From Emmonsiellopsis sp. PD_33 (taxonomy: Eukaryota > Ascomycota > Eurotiomycetes > Onygenales > Ajellomycetaceae), in NCBI GenBank assembly GCA_032988165.1, contig JANTQF010000202.1, positions 1 to 63,698 of the forward strand: DNA of 63,698 nt, in the 5' to 3' direction. Under the pieces are notes generated by a model. The model was given only the letters and a program-made list of their open reading frames with translations, had not been told where the DNA came from and made no database searches. The translations under genes and the position numbers were made by a program. Numbering within the stretch: the first letter of the stretch is position 1; every line of letters starts with the position of its first letter. Shown here in pieces: positions 11,656 through 23,058 of this stretch.

Positions 11656-12692
11656 GAGACCCTAGCAGTCGTCTTTCTCTTCTCTATCCAAAGCAGGAGG
11701 TGTCTTGCCAGAGAGGGAAACGAGGCAGGGTCATGGATCCCCAGAGAGGTAGCTCACTGGGCGCAGAGGGATGGGGCGGTCCTGATGCTCCGTGGCGGCT
11801 GAAGGTCTTCCCCGCCTTAGACTGCAGAACTCTCAGCTGGGAACACGTAGTCGGGAAACTGGAGGTCAATTATGGCACGGGCGAACGACAGATAGATGGC
11901 GGTAGACGATGGTATCGGGATGAACTGGGTGGAATGGCCAGGTTCAAGCAGGATTGATGCTGAAACCAGCGAGCTCAAAATAGATTGGCCTGTCTGACGA
12001 CTGTTGGCTGACGGAAGCGGATTCGCGGTCTGCTGACTTGGCAGTGAACACGAAACAGAGCGCAGGTTAGCACAAACAAGAGACAGAGAACAACGGGAGA
12101 TTCGCAGCCGGTCACTCGCGATAATCGGGCGTGGGACCGTCAGCCTGGGATGGTGGCGGGGGGTGCATGGATATCTGGATGGTTTCAGGGTCGATTCCAG
12201 ACATGCGAGGTGGCGGATAAGAGCCGCACCGGTTTGATTTAGTGCAACCCGCCCTCTTGAACAGACGACGCTCCAGTTAAATATAGGACTTAGTTTTATT
12301 TTTGGGGACTAATCAACTGGGCTGATAGAAAATGCAAGTGCTACATGCAAATAATACGCTCTTGACGGATGAGTGAATTTCAATGGGCTTCCATAATTCC
12401 ACTTTAGCCACAAGGCGCCGGCAACAGCATGATATCTCCAAAAACCCCCTAGGTACATCCGTACACTGTTCTCAGCGTCCTCCAGAGCTTCAATCCCATT
12501 CTCATCAAGACAGAGTCATCGACCAGGCATTTGATAAATGGACATAATGGAGTTACGGAGGTTGGTAATTCGGTAAGTGGCTATCCCAGCCGAACTTGGA
12601 ACTGGAATTCATAATAGAAGATTTATTGGACGCCGTTGTATAAATACCGCTTATTTACATAAAACAAATTCTCTTCTCGTATCCCCGAGAAA
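11656..12692. other. intergenic: Munc13-like promoter and NDUFB8 3' side
   Basis: Both flanking genes are on the minus strand, so this holds the NDUFB8 3' UTR (right) and the promoter/leader of the Munc13-like gene (left). I see no further gene. Confidence 0.45.
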
Positions 12693-13275
12693 TTACCACG
12701 TCTCACCTGGCTTGCGCGCCTACAGAGAGCAGTTAGCACGGGGGGAGACCATAACATTGCGTCGGTTTGGAATGCATCAACCTACCACCATAGTATTTGG
12801 TCCTCCAAGCTCTCTCTCAAGGCCGTCGGGGTATGTGCGCGGGACGCTGGGTTTATCGGGGTAGAACTGGCTGACAGTTCCGCTGAGGACAAAGACGGAA
12901 GCGACGGCACATCCGAGCAAGAAAAACCCCTTCGCGGGCTTGAAATGCGAATACTTTTCGGTGGAGAAGATGTTCAGGATGTCATTGTCTTCATGGACGG
13001 GCTCTCCGAAATTCCTTCGGTCTTGCTGGTCCCACCATTTGGTGTAGGGGGAGCGGAACTGGCGTTTCTCTGCGGGAGGGTTTTGGTAGCCGCCGGTCTA
13101 GGGAGGAAAGAAGTTAATACGGGGACCATTGATGGGCGTAGGATACACTGCACACCATTTCCGGGTCTTCAGATGGCGTCTGCGAGGCGAACCGGACTTG
13201 CGAGACCGACGCATGGGGGCGGACAAGAGTGCGGGCAGGCAGTTTGGCTGCTGCCACAAATTGCCTTGACAGCAT
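12693..13275 (-). CDS. NADH:ubiquinone oxidoreductase (complex I) subunit NDUFB8-like, 152 aa
   Basis: Three exons: 13275-13156, 13097-12786 and a 27-nt last exon 12719-12693. The start is the ATG at 13275 (MLSRQFVAAAKL); the frame extends upstream only to a GTG. Residues 1-30 are a mitochondrial presequence rich in Arg/Ala/Ser. The mature part reads TGGYQNPPAEKRQFRSPYTKWWDQQDRRNFGEPVHEDND (split by no intron after the first junction), then a single membrane span near FFLLGCAVASVFVLSG and the tail YPDKPSVPRTYPDGLERELGG. The W-W/DRRNFGEP.HEDND block and YPDKP tail are the marks of the fungal NDUFB8 family (inner-membrane accessory subunit of the P module). The short last exon adds ARKPGETW; without it translation would stop three codons into the intron (adding VG), so this exon is well supported but not certain. 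Divergent from SWR1. Confidence 0.8.
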
Positions 13276-13734
13276 CTGGGGGTCGAACGGGGTCAGCAGG
13301 CGGCTCAATTGCACGGACACAGGGCAGTACTCACGACGAGAGGGTGCTAGACACAGCGTTGTCGAGCAGGACGGGCGGGATTCAGCAACAATCGAAGCTG
13401 GCGATGTCGACGGGTGGAAGTTGACGCGGCCGAAAGCGGTAAGGCGTGGGCGAGTCGGGAGGGCGGAGAGTCACGTGGGGATTACGTCAGCAGCAGGCGC
13501 AGGAAATTGCCTTCGTCTGGTTCGAAAATCCAGTTCCCACGCAAGAACCCAACAGCACGCGTTTTCTCGTCGTCAGCAACGCAGCTTTGCCGATAACGAT
13601 GCCAATCTTCCTGCGCCGATTCGACCTCTGCAGAGCTATCGATTGATGGTATATTCGCGTACTTTGAACGCGTTTTCGCCGGGAACGTTGGGGTCTGCTG
13701 CGTGTTTGGGCCCCTGTCCCTCAGCTAACGAGAA
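13276..13734. promoter_or_regulatory. bidirectional promoter, NDUFB8 / SWR1
   Basis: 459 bases separate the two divergent start codons, so both promoters and leaders must lie here. A TCACGTGG site (13471-13478) followed by attacgtcag (13481-13490, CRE-like TTACGTCA) is the most conspicuous motif pair. No TATA box is obvious, in line with housekeeping genes. That the genes share control is inference from geometry. Confidence 0.5.
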
Positions 13735-16700
13735 ATGCAAAACGGCAGCCTCAACGGCACCTCCCAACTCCAACACAGCATAACCCCCGAGCCTGAACCC
13801 AAGCTTCATGGGTCTCCTCCCCTTCCGACGGCGCTACCCGACCCTGCCGCCAGCGACCTGATTCCTGCGGGACCGAAGGAAAATGATGTCGCGCTCGATG
13901 ACCACCAAGGACCCCCGTCCAAAAAACGGAAAGTTACAGGCTCGGGAACTCCGCGTCCAATATCGCCCCCGTGGAAACGCGTGTCGGTCGATGGCCCGAC
14001 TTCGTTTATGGAAGGTGGTAGACGGAAGTCGTCCAGGACAAATGCGGTTCCCCTCGAACTACTACCGCAATCAGATAAGAGGCATACCCGATCAGCCCAT
14101 CAGGATTACGTCAGTAAATCGAAGCCCAGTCGCGCGTCATGGAGCGGAAACCCTCCATCAACTACCGCAGCATCCCAGCCGGAAGCAAATGGCAGACGTG
14201 TTGCCGGCGGGAAGCCCATCGCCAATGGTTCCGACAATACATCTCCCAGAAAAGACTCTCTCAGAAGCCCAAGTACCAGAACGGCGTCTGCGAAGCAATC
14301 CAGCACCTCCTCGTCTAGAACCCCTACTACAAGGACCCGAGCTCCCAGCCTTCTTTCATCTAGCGCCCAAAATAAATCACAGCCGGGCACTACCAATGGC
14401 AAGAATAACCAAAAGCCACGACGGGGTTCTGGCGCACCAGCGACGATGTCTCCATCGTCAGTGAGGCATACAAGCGCAAGTGAGAGAGGCCGGGGAGCTG
14501 ATAGTGTGGAGGGACAGGATACGGGGTGGAGTTCCGCCCAGAAGTTACCAAGGCTACGTTTCAAAGTCAAGATGCCTTCGCTAGAAATTCAGCATCCTTC
14601 GCACGTGTTAGCCCAAAGGAAATACTCTACGTTCCGGGAGTGGGTGGAAAACGAGGTAATAACAGATGATGAGGGTGGATTTCCAACTGTCGAGTCTGCA
14701 GTCCAGGAGGCTCGAATGAGGCAGAGAGTTTGGGAAGCAGGCCAACCCGGCCAACTTCTTAGCGAGGATCGCTGCTCTCGTTATATTACAGATCCAGCGG
14801 AAGAGCCCCCGCCTCAATACTCGCATCAGGATCATCTCGTTGCTCATGCTCTTTATTTTAAGAAACTTCTTGACAAGGAGCGCAAGCAACATCGACATTT
14901 GGCGAAATTGTTTGCGCAATGGTGCGCAGATGTCTGGAGGAAGCGAAACAAGGATCCAGACGACATATTGAGGGAGCAACAAGAGGAAATTCGACAAAAG
15001 CGCAAACAACTTGTGAAGGATTTGCAACGGCAATTCGACCTAGTTCGTGCAGAGGTGGACAAAGTCCGATTGGCGAGGTGGGAAGAGCAGAGAAAAGCAG
15101 AAGATCAACTCGCTCTCAACAAAGCCATTAAACAATCTACGTTGTTATTCGAAAAACGAAGGCCAGATCGGGCCGAAGATGTCGAGGCCGACGAGAGTCA
15201 GACCGACGTTGAGACCGGTTCCGAGGAGGGGTCAAGCGATGAAGAAACGGAGAATGAAAGCAATATGTCAACATCAGAGAGTGAAGGCGAAGATGAAATT
15301 GCTCATGACGATGACGAAGGTCTGACGGCCGAAGAACTCCGTCTCAAGTATGCTCATCTTACATCAGGTCATATACCGGACGATTCAAAATCGGGCCGTT
15401 CCTCGCAAGAATCCCCAACATCATCTCGCGCCATGTCTCCAGAGCAGGAGCTCGATCTCGAGGATGCAGAACCATTGTCACCTCGTACCCATGATAGCGG
15501 ACACCTTGAAGCAGAATTGGATGAGGTGGACCCGATGCTCCTAGATGAAAGCGATGAGTCGACCGATATGGATGATGATATGGGCGACAGTGACGAAGAC
15601 CGGTCGCTTTCGGATGAAGACGAGGATGACGATGTTAGTGGTAGTGACGACGATGAACCTGGTTTATTGGGGTTTTTCTCCTCAAAAATGATCAAACCGG
15701 AAGAAGAACCGGCTAATAAACAAGAGGGAAAGATGGAAACCCATGAAGATGATGGCTCTGAGGACGATGAGGTCCTCCTTGTCCCCAATGGAGCTGAAAC
15801 TACTCCACCTGAGGACAATCCCGAGGCTGAACCCGTCGAGACCCCGAACCAGGTTCAACCAAGCATGGAAGTTAGCAGCCAACCTTCCCCAGAAACAGTC
15901 GCCACGAAGCCATCAGAAGCCGAATCTATTTCCTCATATGAGCCAAATCAGGCTGATTCTGCTGAAAACCAACTTGATAACGCTACTCCAAAGTCACCGC
16001 CTCCGATCAAAACCCCAATACCTCACCTTCTACGCGGAACATTGCGGGAATACCAACACTTTGGTTTGGACTGGTTAGCAGGCCTCTATACGAGCAATAT
16101 CAATGGAATTCTTGCAGATGAAATGGGTCTAGGAAAGACTATTCAAACGATCGCGCTCCTCGCCCACCTAGCAGTGGAGCACGAGGTTTGGGGCCCGCAT
16201 CTGGTTGTGGTTCCTACTAGTGTTATGCTTAACTGGGAGATGGAATTCAAAAAGTGGTGTCCCGGTTTCAAAATCCTCACATATTACGGCACACAGGAGG
16301 AGCGAAGACAGAAGCGCAAAGGCTGGATGGACGATGACCGCTGGCATGTTTGTATCACCTCATACCAGCTTGTACTCCAAGACCAGCAGACCTTCAAACG
16401 ACGAAATTGGCACTACATGGTCCTTGACGAAGCCCATAACATCAAAAATTTCCGATCCCAGAGATGGCAAACCCTCCTCACCTTCAAAACCCATGCCAGA
16501 CTTCTTCTAACGGGAACACCGCTCCAAAACAACCTAACCGAGTTATGGTCCCTACTTTTCTTCTTAATGCCATCTGACGGCGGAGACACGGGCGTCGAAG
16601 GATTTGCCGACCTGCGGAACTTCTCGGAATGGTTTCGACGACCGGTAGAGCAAATCCTGGAACATGGGAGAGAAACGATGGACGATGAGGCCAAAAAAGT

Positions 16701-18681
16701 AGTAACGAAGCTGCATACTGTGCTTCGGCCCTATATTTTACGCCGGCTCAAGGTGGACGTGGAAAAACAAATGCCTGCAAAGTTCGAGCACGTTGTGTCT
16801 TGCAGGTTATCAAAACGTCAGCGTTACCTGTATGACGGCTTCATGTCCAGGGCTCAAACCAAAGAGACACTCGCGTCCGGAAACTATCTTTCCATCATCA
16901 ACTGTCTGATGCAGCTGCGCAAGGTTTGCAACCACCCCGATCTTTTCGAGACACGGCCCATCACGACATCCTTTGCAATGCCAAAATCTGCCATTGCCGA
17001 TTTTGAAATCAAGGAGCTCTTCGTCCGACGTCGATTGTTATGGGAAGAACCGTTGAGCAAGTTGGATCTAGACTTCTTGAACCTTGTCCCCATATCAAGA
17101 GAACATACGTCGAGAAGGCTTGTGGATGATAGCACCCGAATCATGGCCTATGGTCCACTCCGGGACCTCCGCGAGCGCCAATACAACCGCACAAACTGGC
17201 GTATGAGCTTTGACGGTTCTTCGGTCCAATCTGTTCTGACCTCAATGGAGAATTCCGCCAGGAAAACACGAATGGAAGGGCTGGAGCGATGCCTATATTT
17301 TGAGTCGAAACGCCATGGACAGCGTCCAGTGTACGGCAAAAGTTTAATTGATTTCCTCACCCTCAACACCAGTATCCAGAGTGGTTCGCAACGCCTGCCC
17401 CCACGAAGATCCCTTATTGACTGGTACTCACGTCAATCACCAGCCATTGCGTCAATGGTCTTATCGCTCAATGAAAGATCGCTTGCCATGGAAAACATAG
17501 TTTCAAAATTTGCATGTATCACACCAGCTGCTGTGGCGTCAGATGTAACAACCACAGCGCTAACCCCACTCGAATCACGCTACTTTACGAAGCCACAGAG
17601 AGTCCCTGCCTATGATCCGTTCCATGAAGCCCAGATGCGCCTGTCAATCGCATTTCCAGATAAACGGCTTTTACAGTACGACTGTGGAAAGCTCCAGCAG
17701 CTTGACAAGCTTCTCAGGAAGCTCCAATCCGGAGGTCACCGTGCCCTTATATTTACGCAAATGACGAAGATGCTTGATATCCTAGAGCAGTTCCTTAACA
17801 TACATGGTCACCGATACCTTCGTCTTGATGGAGCTACCAAGGTTGAGCAGCGGCAGATATTAACCGAGCGCTTCAACAATGACACGCGAATTCTGGCGTT
17901 TATCCTCTCCAGCAGATCTGGCGGTCTAGGTATCAACTTGACTGGGGCGGATACTGTCATCTTTTATGATTTGGACTGGAATCCTGCAATGGACAAGCAA
18001 TGTCAGGACCGCTGTCACCGAATTGGCCAGACTCGTGATGTCCATATCTATCGGTTTGTCTCTGAATATACCATCGAATCCAACATTCTGCGCAAGGCAA
18101 ATCAGAAACGGATGCTTGATGACGTTATCATTCAGGAAGGCGAATTCACCACAGATTACTTCCAAAAGTTGGATGTGCGTGACATGCTTACTGAGGACGT
18201 TGTTGAAAGCCATGATGAAGCCAGCGCAGCAATGGATCGGGTCCTGGATACTAGGGCCATTGCAACACCTCGAGCCTTCGAGCAGGCGGAGGATAAGGAA
18301 GACATTGATGCTGCCAAAAACGCGGAGAAGGAACTTGAGCATGCTGATGACGGTGACTTTGAGGAAGGTAGCGTCCCGCAGACCCCCGGCCAAGTCGAGG
18401 CCAACCAAGCGGCGACGCCCGTGGCGGCGACAGAAGCTGACGCATACGAGTCATCTGTCGCTAATGCAGGGAACGCGAATACACCTGCACGTCAAGGATC
18501 GCCGCTGGAAGCGGTTGGACAGGATATTACAGATCTTGAGCTTGAATCCGGCCACATCGATGACTATCTTCTCCGCTTCATGGAATGGAATTTGAAGGAT
18601 GAGCCGTTAGTGCTACCCCCGGACAAGAGGAAGAAGAAATCGAGAAGGGGGCAGGAGCATCGGGTCAAACGGCATAGATGA
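13735..18681 (+). CDS. swr1: SWR1-type Snf2 family ATPase, catalytic subunit of the H2A.Z-exchange complex (1,648 aa)
   Basis: A single uninterrupted exon. The protein exchanges H2A for H2A.Z in nucleosomes as the ATPase of the SWR1 complex in the nucleus. Order: disordered N-terminus with a basic KKRK patch; HSA domain near residues 363-440 (HQDHLVAHALYFKKLLDKER), which binds actin and Arp4; a long acidic linker (about 485-680, runs of D/E/S) that fits histone binding; Snf2 N lobe with Walker A DEMGLGKTIQT (about 791), DEAH box (about 898) and LLTGTPLQNN; the long insertion typical of Swr1/INO80 that recruits Rvb1/Rvb2; then helicase C (FTQMTKMLDILEQ about 1340, SRSGGLGINL, DRCHRIGQ about 1425). 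Length and the ...GINLTGADTVIFYDLDWNPA stretch match fungal Swr1 rather than Ino80. Start chosen at the first ATG of the open frame, preceded by stops. No frameshift seen. Confidence 0.95.
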   Translation: MQNGSLNGTSQLQHSITPEPEPKLHGSPPLPTALPDPAASDLIPAGPKENDVALDDHQGPPSKKRKVTGSGTPRPISPPWKRVSVDGPTSFMEGGRRKSSRTNAVPLELLPQSDKRHTRSAHQDYVSKSKPSRASWSGNPPSTTAASQPEANGRRVAGGKPIANGSDNTSPRKDSLRSPSTRTASAKQSSTSSSRTPTTRTRAPSLLSSSAQNKSQPGTTNGKNNQKPRRGSGAPATMSPSSVRHTSASERGRGADSVEGQDTGWSSAQKLPRLRFKVKMPSLEIQHPSHVLAQRKYSTFREWVENEVITDDEGGFPTVESAVQEARMRQRVWEAGQPGQLLSEDRCSRYITDPAEEPPPQYSHQDHLVAHALYFKKLLDKERKQHRHLAKLFAQWCADVWRKRNKDPDDILREQQEEIRQKRKQLVKDLQRQFDLVRAEVDKVRLARWEEQRKAEDQLALNKAIKQSTLLFEKRRPDRAEDVEADESQTDVETGSEEGSSDEETENESNMSTSESEGEDEIAHDDDEGLTAEELRLKYAHLTSGHIPDDSKSGRSSQESPTSSRAMSPEQELDLEDAEPLSPRTHDSGHLEAELDEVDPMLLDESDESTDMDDDMGDSDEDRSLSDEDEDDDVSGSDDDEPGLLGFFSSKMIKPEEEPANKQEGKMETHEDDGSEDDEVLLVPNGAETTPPEDNPEAEPVETPNQVQPSMEVSSQPSPETVATKPSEAESISSYEPNQADSAENQLDNATPKSPPPIKTPIPHLLRGTLREYQHFGLDWLAGLYTSNINGILADEMGLGKTIQTIALLAHLAVEHEVWGPHLVVVPTSVMLNWEMEFKKWCPGFKILTYYGTQEERRQKRKGWMDDDRWHVCITSYQLVLQDQQTFKRRNWHYMVLDEAHNIKNFRSQRWQTLLTFKTHARLLLTGTPLQNNLTELWSLLFFLMPSDGGDTGVEGFADLRNFSEWFRRPVEQILEHGRETMDDEAKKVVTKLHTVLRPYILRRLKVDVEKQMPAKFEHVVSCRLSKRQRYLYDGFMSRAQTKETLASGNYLSIINCLMQLRKVCNHPDLFETRPITTSFAMPKSAIADFEIKELFVRRRLLWEEPLSKLDLDFLNLVPISREHTSRRLVDDSTRIMAYGPLRDLRERQYNRTNWRMSFDGSSVQSVLTSMENSARKTRMEGLERCLYFESKRHGQRPVYGKSLIDFLTLNTSIQSGSQRLPPRRSLIDWYSRQSPAIASMVLSLNERSLAMENIVSKFACITPAAVASDVTTTALTPLESRYFTKPQRVPAYDPFHEAQMRLSIAFPDKRLLQYDCGKLQQLDKLLRKLQSGGHRALIFTQMTKMLDILEQFLNIHGHRYLRLDGATKVEQRQILTERFNNDTRILAFILSSRSGGLGINLTGADTVIFYDLDWNPAMDKQCQDRCHRIGQTRDVHIYRFVSEYTIESNILRKANQKRMLDDVIIQEGEFTTDYFQKLDVRDMLTEDVVESHDEASAAMDRVLDTRAIATPRAFEQAEDKEDIDAAKNAEKELEHADDGDFEEGSVPQTPGQVEANQAATPVAATEADAYESSVANAGNANTPARQGSPLEAVGQDITDLELESGHIDDYLLRFMEWNLKDEPLVLPPDKRKKKSRRGQEHRVKRHR

Positions 18682-21600
18682 TATGGGAAGGTGTTTATGT
18701 TATGGCATTCGTGTTTTCGGCGCAATTTCCCTTCTTGGTCGGTCCGCTTTGAAATGGCGAAAGGTGTTTGTGTGGTGTTCATCGATTTTCCCTATGTTTT
18801 TGCTTTGGGCATGTTTGGGGAAATACGGAAAAGGAAAAAGAAGAAAGAGAAGGCATGCGCATCATAGATGAATATTCTACTTCCCTCCTCTGTTGTATTA
18901 TTTTATTTTTATATTTTTATATTTATCCTAATTTGTGTTGCCGCTGAACAATTGTCAGCACACCATGTCCGCATAGCTGCATACAATTTGGAATTTTACC
19001 CGGGTTCTCGAGGCACAAGTTTCACCAGCCTCCAACGCGGCCAAGCTGCGCTTTAATATTGATAATGCCATTTAGATTTGCATATCTGTCAATCAATCGG
19101 GGCGCTTTACTAATTAACAAAGAGACAAAGGAATTGTCCCATCCAATCCATCCAATCCATCCATTGTAGTACTGTAGCACGTGACAGCTCTCTGCCTTCC
19201 AATATTCCCCACCGCGTCAGGGATCCCCAAACACCGTTCAACCTCCCTTCATGTTGCCCAAGCCAACCCGCTGGAAGCGACATCAGCTTCGAAAGAATTC
19301 CCAAGACTCCCTTCAGATCAATCACGGAATGCGGTAATGCCGACCGAACCTCTAGATGTGCGTCGGTGATGGAACTCCCGTCAGGTTCTATGGTTCAGAT
19401 CCTCTGGCACAGGCCATGACTCGTCGCCCGTCAAAAGGAAGTTGGCCAAGTTACAAATACGGTATGGTCAAGCATGGCACTGATGTGATATATCGATTCC
19501 TGGAACCCTGGTTTAACTTTGCTTGAGATCTGGGGTCCCCTCCTCGGCATTCGGGCAGCGGGTTACAGCCTACAAGCTTGAAGTGGGCATCAAGGGAAAA
19601 ATATACACGAGGAGAACAACCCTTTTCTCTCCCCCTTGTGTTTTTAAAGTTCACCTGAGCCGCTGTTCGTCAATAAGCGTGTTTTAATCAGTACCGTTCC
19701 AAACCTCGGAGATCTTCCTCGGGCGCGCAGGCAGGCTGCTGGCTTGTTCGAACCGTGGACAATGCAATCATACTTGTCGGCGTTCGACCTGTCATGGCAA
19801 CTAAACTCAACTAAGAAGTTGGAGAAGAAAATTTGTTTTTATTTTCGAAGAACACAGGCCCAATGGATGATTCGGCAGAAGCCTTTTGACAGCTTTCTCT
19901 CGTTTCCACTCTTCCTTTCAATTCCCATTCCCACCCCCAGCCCGTCAGCCAGCCCGGAGAAGAAAACCCAGACAACCAGCAAAGTCAGCCCCCTTTATCC
20001 TCGGCCAGCGAGGCCAGGACGAGTCGGGATCTGGACGGCGGACGCTAGAGTTGACAGATCTGCCGTTGGAAACGAAATCTTGGCAGTCGGATCCCATCAG
20101 ACTTTAAACGAAGACGACGTGCGCCAACCACGGACCTCAATAGGGGATCAATTAGAGTGAAGCGGGATGAAGAAAGTTTATCCTTTTGCCCAGCTTCCAA
20201 GATCACGAATCAACCAAGCCCCCATGGGCCATAAGGTTGCACGCTCAGCCCAAGCCGACGTTTGGGCTTGTAAAATACGGCTTCAATCGGTATTTAAAAA
20301 ACAAATGATACCTTTCAGTGGCTTGCTGGATGAGCTGGATGGGCGAATTAGCTCTGGTCTTGGAGGCTTCTGGGGGAAGCCTCCTGCATGTCGATATCCG
20401 CCATCCACATCCCGGTTGGCCTATCAAAATGTGACATCACAAAAGCCTCGTGCTGAATTGACAGAACGTGTTTTTTATCACTGTGCAGTTTTATGCGATT
20501 TCAGTACCAGCTGTGTGGAGGAATTGTTCAATGCAAGTCTTCACTCTCCTTTGCACGGCGCATTAACACTCCACTACAGTTTACTTTAGAACTGGATGGA
20601 GGGCGATATCCTGGCAGGGTCGACGGTCGTCCGTCCACAACTTTTGGTTATCCCTGTATTCCTTTTTGTCAACGGAAAAAAAGGATTCTCGGTCACACGA
20701 ACTGAAGATATGATGAGATCTCAGGGTTTTTATAATATGTCTCAGAGATAGATTCTTGCGAGAAGGTAATCAGCTCCGTTTGTTACATTGCCAAAGCCTG
20801 CTCCGAGGATGCTTATTACTGCATCAAGCGCAGAGGCGCGATTGGGGGAGAGGCGTGGGGAGGCTTTGCCTGCTCGTCTTGGCCTTGGCGCCGGGCATGC
20901 CTGCGGACGACTGGGGTGACGACAAAGAAACTTTGTTTTAACCCAACCAGGCGCCCTCCAAGAGCCCAGCCAGATGGTTTTGCCCAGTGACCCCACCGCC
21001 GCTGGGCAGCTTGTTGGTTAGTGCGGTTAGCAAGAGGTCAAACCCTGACGACTCATTAGTGTTTGGATAATGGAGCAAGTCGCAGGGAATAGAGATCCGC
21101 CAAAGGGTGGACATGACGTTAGTGCTCGCGTTATGCCATCCAGGACAGGTTGCTCCGATGCAGAGGAAATCGGAGACTGCTCCAGCTCGGCTGGCCGGTA
21201 CCTTCACTGTATCGCTAAAAGTATTACAGGAGATCGATCGTCCTAGTTCCGCCCCTTGGGCACTCACCCGCCAAGATGTGGGTTTTTCAACAGAAGAACG
21301 GGCGTGGGATGGTGATACAGATTCACTTTGTCGTCATGACTTGAAGCTTCGGACCCTTCCCTAATATAAATACTACACTTTGGGACGGTTTCGGTACTCA
21401 ATATCGAAGTACTCCGATTTACCACTATCCCGGATTTTAACAAAGTTGTGGCTGGCCGCGGATGGTTGCCCTTTTAGTCAGACCCGCTATTCAGTTATTG
21501 ATGCATGTCTGATTCAGTAACCTAACTGGAACACCGTGCACTTACTTAGCTCTAATATTCTGGTGTGCTCTGCTCCTCTTCCAACCAACGTCAGACATTC

Positions 21601-21826
21601 CTTGCATAACATCTCACCACACAAGCTTCTGTCAACGGTCTCTCTCCCCCTCCGGATCTTCCTCTTCTTCGCATCTTCACGTCTCCTACCTCTTCATCAC
21701 TCGATCAGATAATTGGGCTGACACCCTTTGAAGTCTGATAAACAATCGAACATAGGTGTGGAGTTTCGCTGAGCTCGAGTCCGTGCAGCTATCCTCGTCT
21801 TGCACTGCCGTTATCGGCAAAGCAAC
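18682..21826. other. 3.1-kb intergenic region, no supported gene
   Basis: Several short frames (longest 138-140 codons at 19744-20589) show no recognisable protein features and overlap one another. A B-box-like GGTTCGAAC on the minus strand near 19745 has no tRNA fold around it. The last few hundred bases (pyrimidine-rich 21570-21700) are the probable promoter and leader of the Clr5 gene. Confidence 0.5.
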
Positions 21827-23058
21827 ATGAAGACGTCCATCCCGGCGGACGTGTGGGAAACGAAACGTGCACTCATCGCCAGTCTCTACAAAGACGAGGA
21901 ATGGCCATTGAAACAGGTGATTAAGAAGATCCGGACTGACGAATTCAATCCAACGTAAGTGTCCTCCCCTTTCGCAGTCGGGAGTCCCTCTTGAAACTGA
22001 TCTCACATCTCCTATCCAGCGAAACACAACTGCGCAGCAGACTGAAGAAATGGGGCGTAACGAAACCCTCGCGCCAGAAGCGGAAGAAGAATAGCGATGG
22101 CCAGACCGTGTGTCCGACAATTCGCCATGCCGACCGACTTGATTTATCTACAGCGAGCGAGGTATCGTCGTCATCGCAGGCGACACCCTTCCCCGATAGA
22201 GTTGCATGGAGTGATCAAAAGGCGTGGATGTTGTCAGAAAATATTCCACCGCGCTTCCCGAAAGATTCGTCGTTTTACGAAGCGCACCATCTAGCAGCGG
22301 AATGGGGCTCAATGAATGGGCTCCAAAATGATGGATCATATGCTCCTCATGTTCGATACTCGTTACCGACCTTTGCAAATTCACCGACGCTTTGTTCGAT
22401 GAATCCCTATGGATATAAAAACCGCGCTGCAAACTCGATCAACAATAGCGCTCTCAACACATCCATGGCATGCCAATCGCCATTTGTCGCCTCCGAAACC
22501 CCAATCTCGGCCAGCGATTCGTACTCGAAATCGTACCCTGGAGAATGGACATCACAGACAAGCCCGATTGATATCGAGAGCAATCCTTTGACACCATGGA
22601 GCTATGTATCGAATGACGCGGGGCAAGGTTGCCAGTCCAACATGTTTACGTTACATAGCGCGAGTTCTTCAGTCACAGAATATACTGAACCGATCCAGAG
22701 CGACGATTGCTTGCAACCGTTTGGCCAGCATGGGCCATCCCCCAATTCAGATCTCGACCTACTTGAATTGGATCCTTCTGCTAAGGCTTGGAAACGCGCT
22801 GGAGCTACCCACATTGTCGGTCCAGATGGCGTTGGCTGCCGTAATCCAAGAGTTGGCCGCGGTGTCCACATACGTCGACGACCAGAAATGAAAAGCAAAA
22901 GCGACGCCTCTCCGACCCGTCAGCAGATGCCAAAGGTGCAAAACTGTCTTTCGATTTCAGATAATCCGCTCTCGATCTCCGAAACCGACCCCATTCTCCA
23001 AACCGTGTCACTCTCCTCGAGGAACGACGTCACCCATGAATACCACTCGAACCAATAA
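21827..23058 (+). CDS. Clr5-domain protein (388 aa)
   Basis: Two exons, 21827-21954 and 22020-23058, with gtaagt donor and ccag acceptor; the join (codon AC|C) completes the domain. Residues about 5-60 form the Clr5 domain: IPADVWETKRALIASLYKDE, then W-P-L...VI..I then TETQLRSRLKKWGV, followed by a basic RQKRKK. The domain is named after fission yeast Clr5, which acts in transcriptional silencing, and in filamentous fungi it appears in many uncharacterised nuclear proteins; DNA binding is likely but not shown. The remaining 320 residues are Ser/Pro/Asn-rich and probably disordered, with a late basic patch (GRGVHIRRRPEMKSKS). The intron inside the domain is in a common place for this family. 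It is the last conserved gene before the gene-poor region. Confidence 0.8.

Noticed and set aside
14106..18454. Numerous antisense frames in SWR1
   Set aside because: Shadow frames of a single long conserved gene.
19735..19800. Possible tRNA (GGTTCGAAC on the minus strand)
   Set aside because: No T-stem pairing around the box and no acceptor stem or A box at the right distance.
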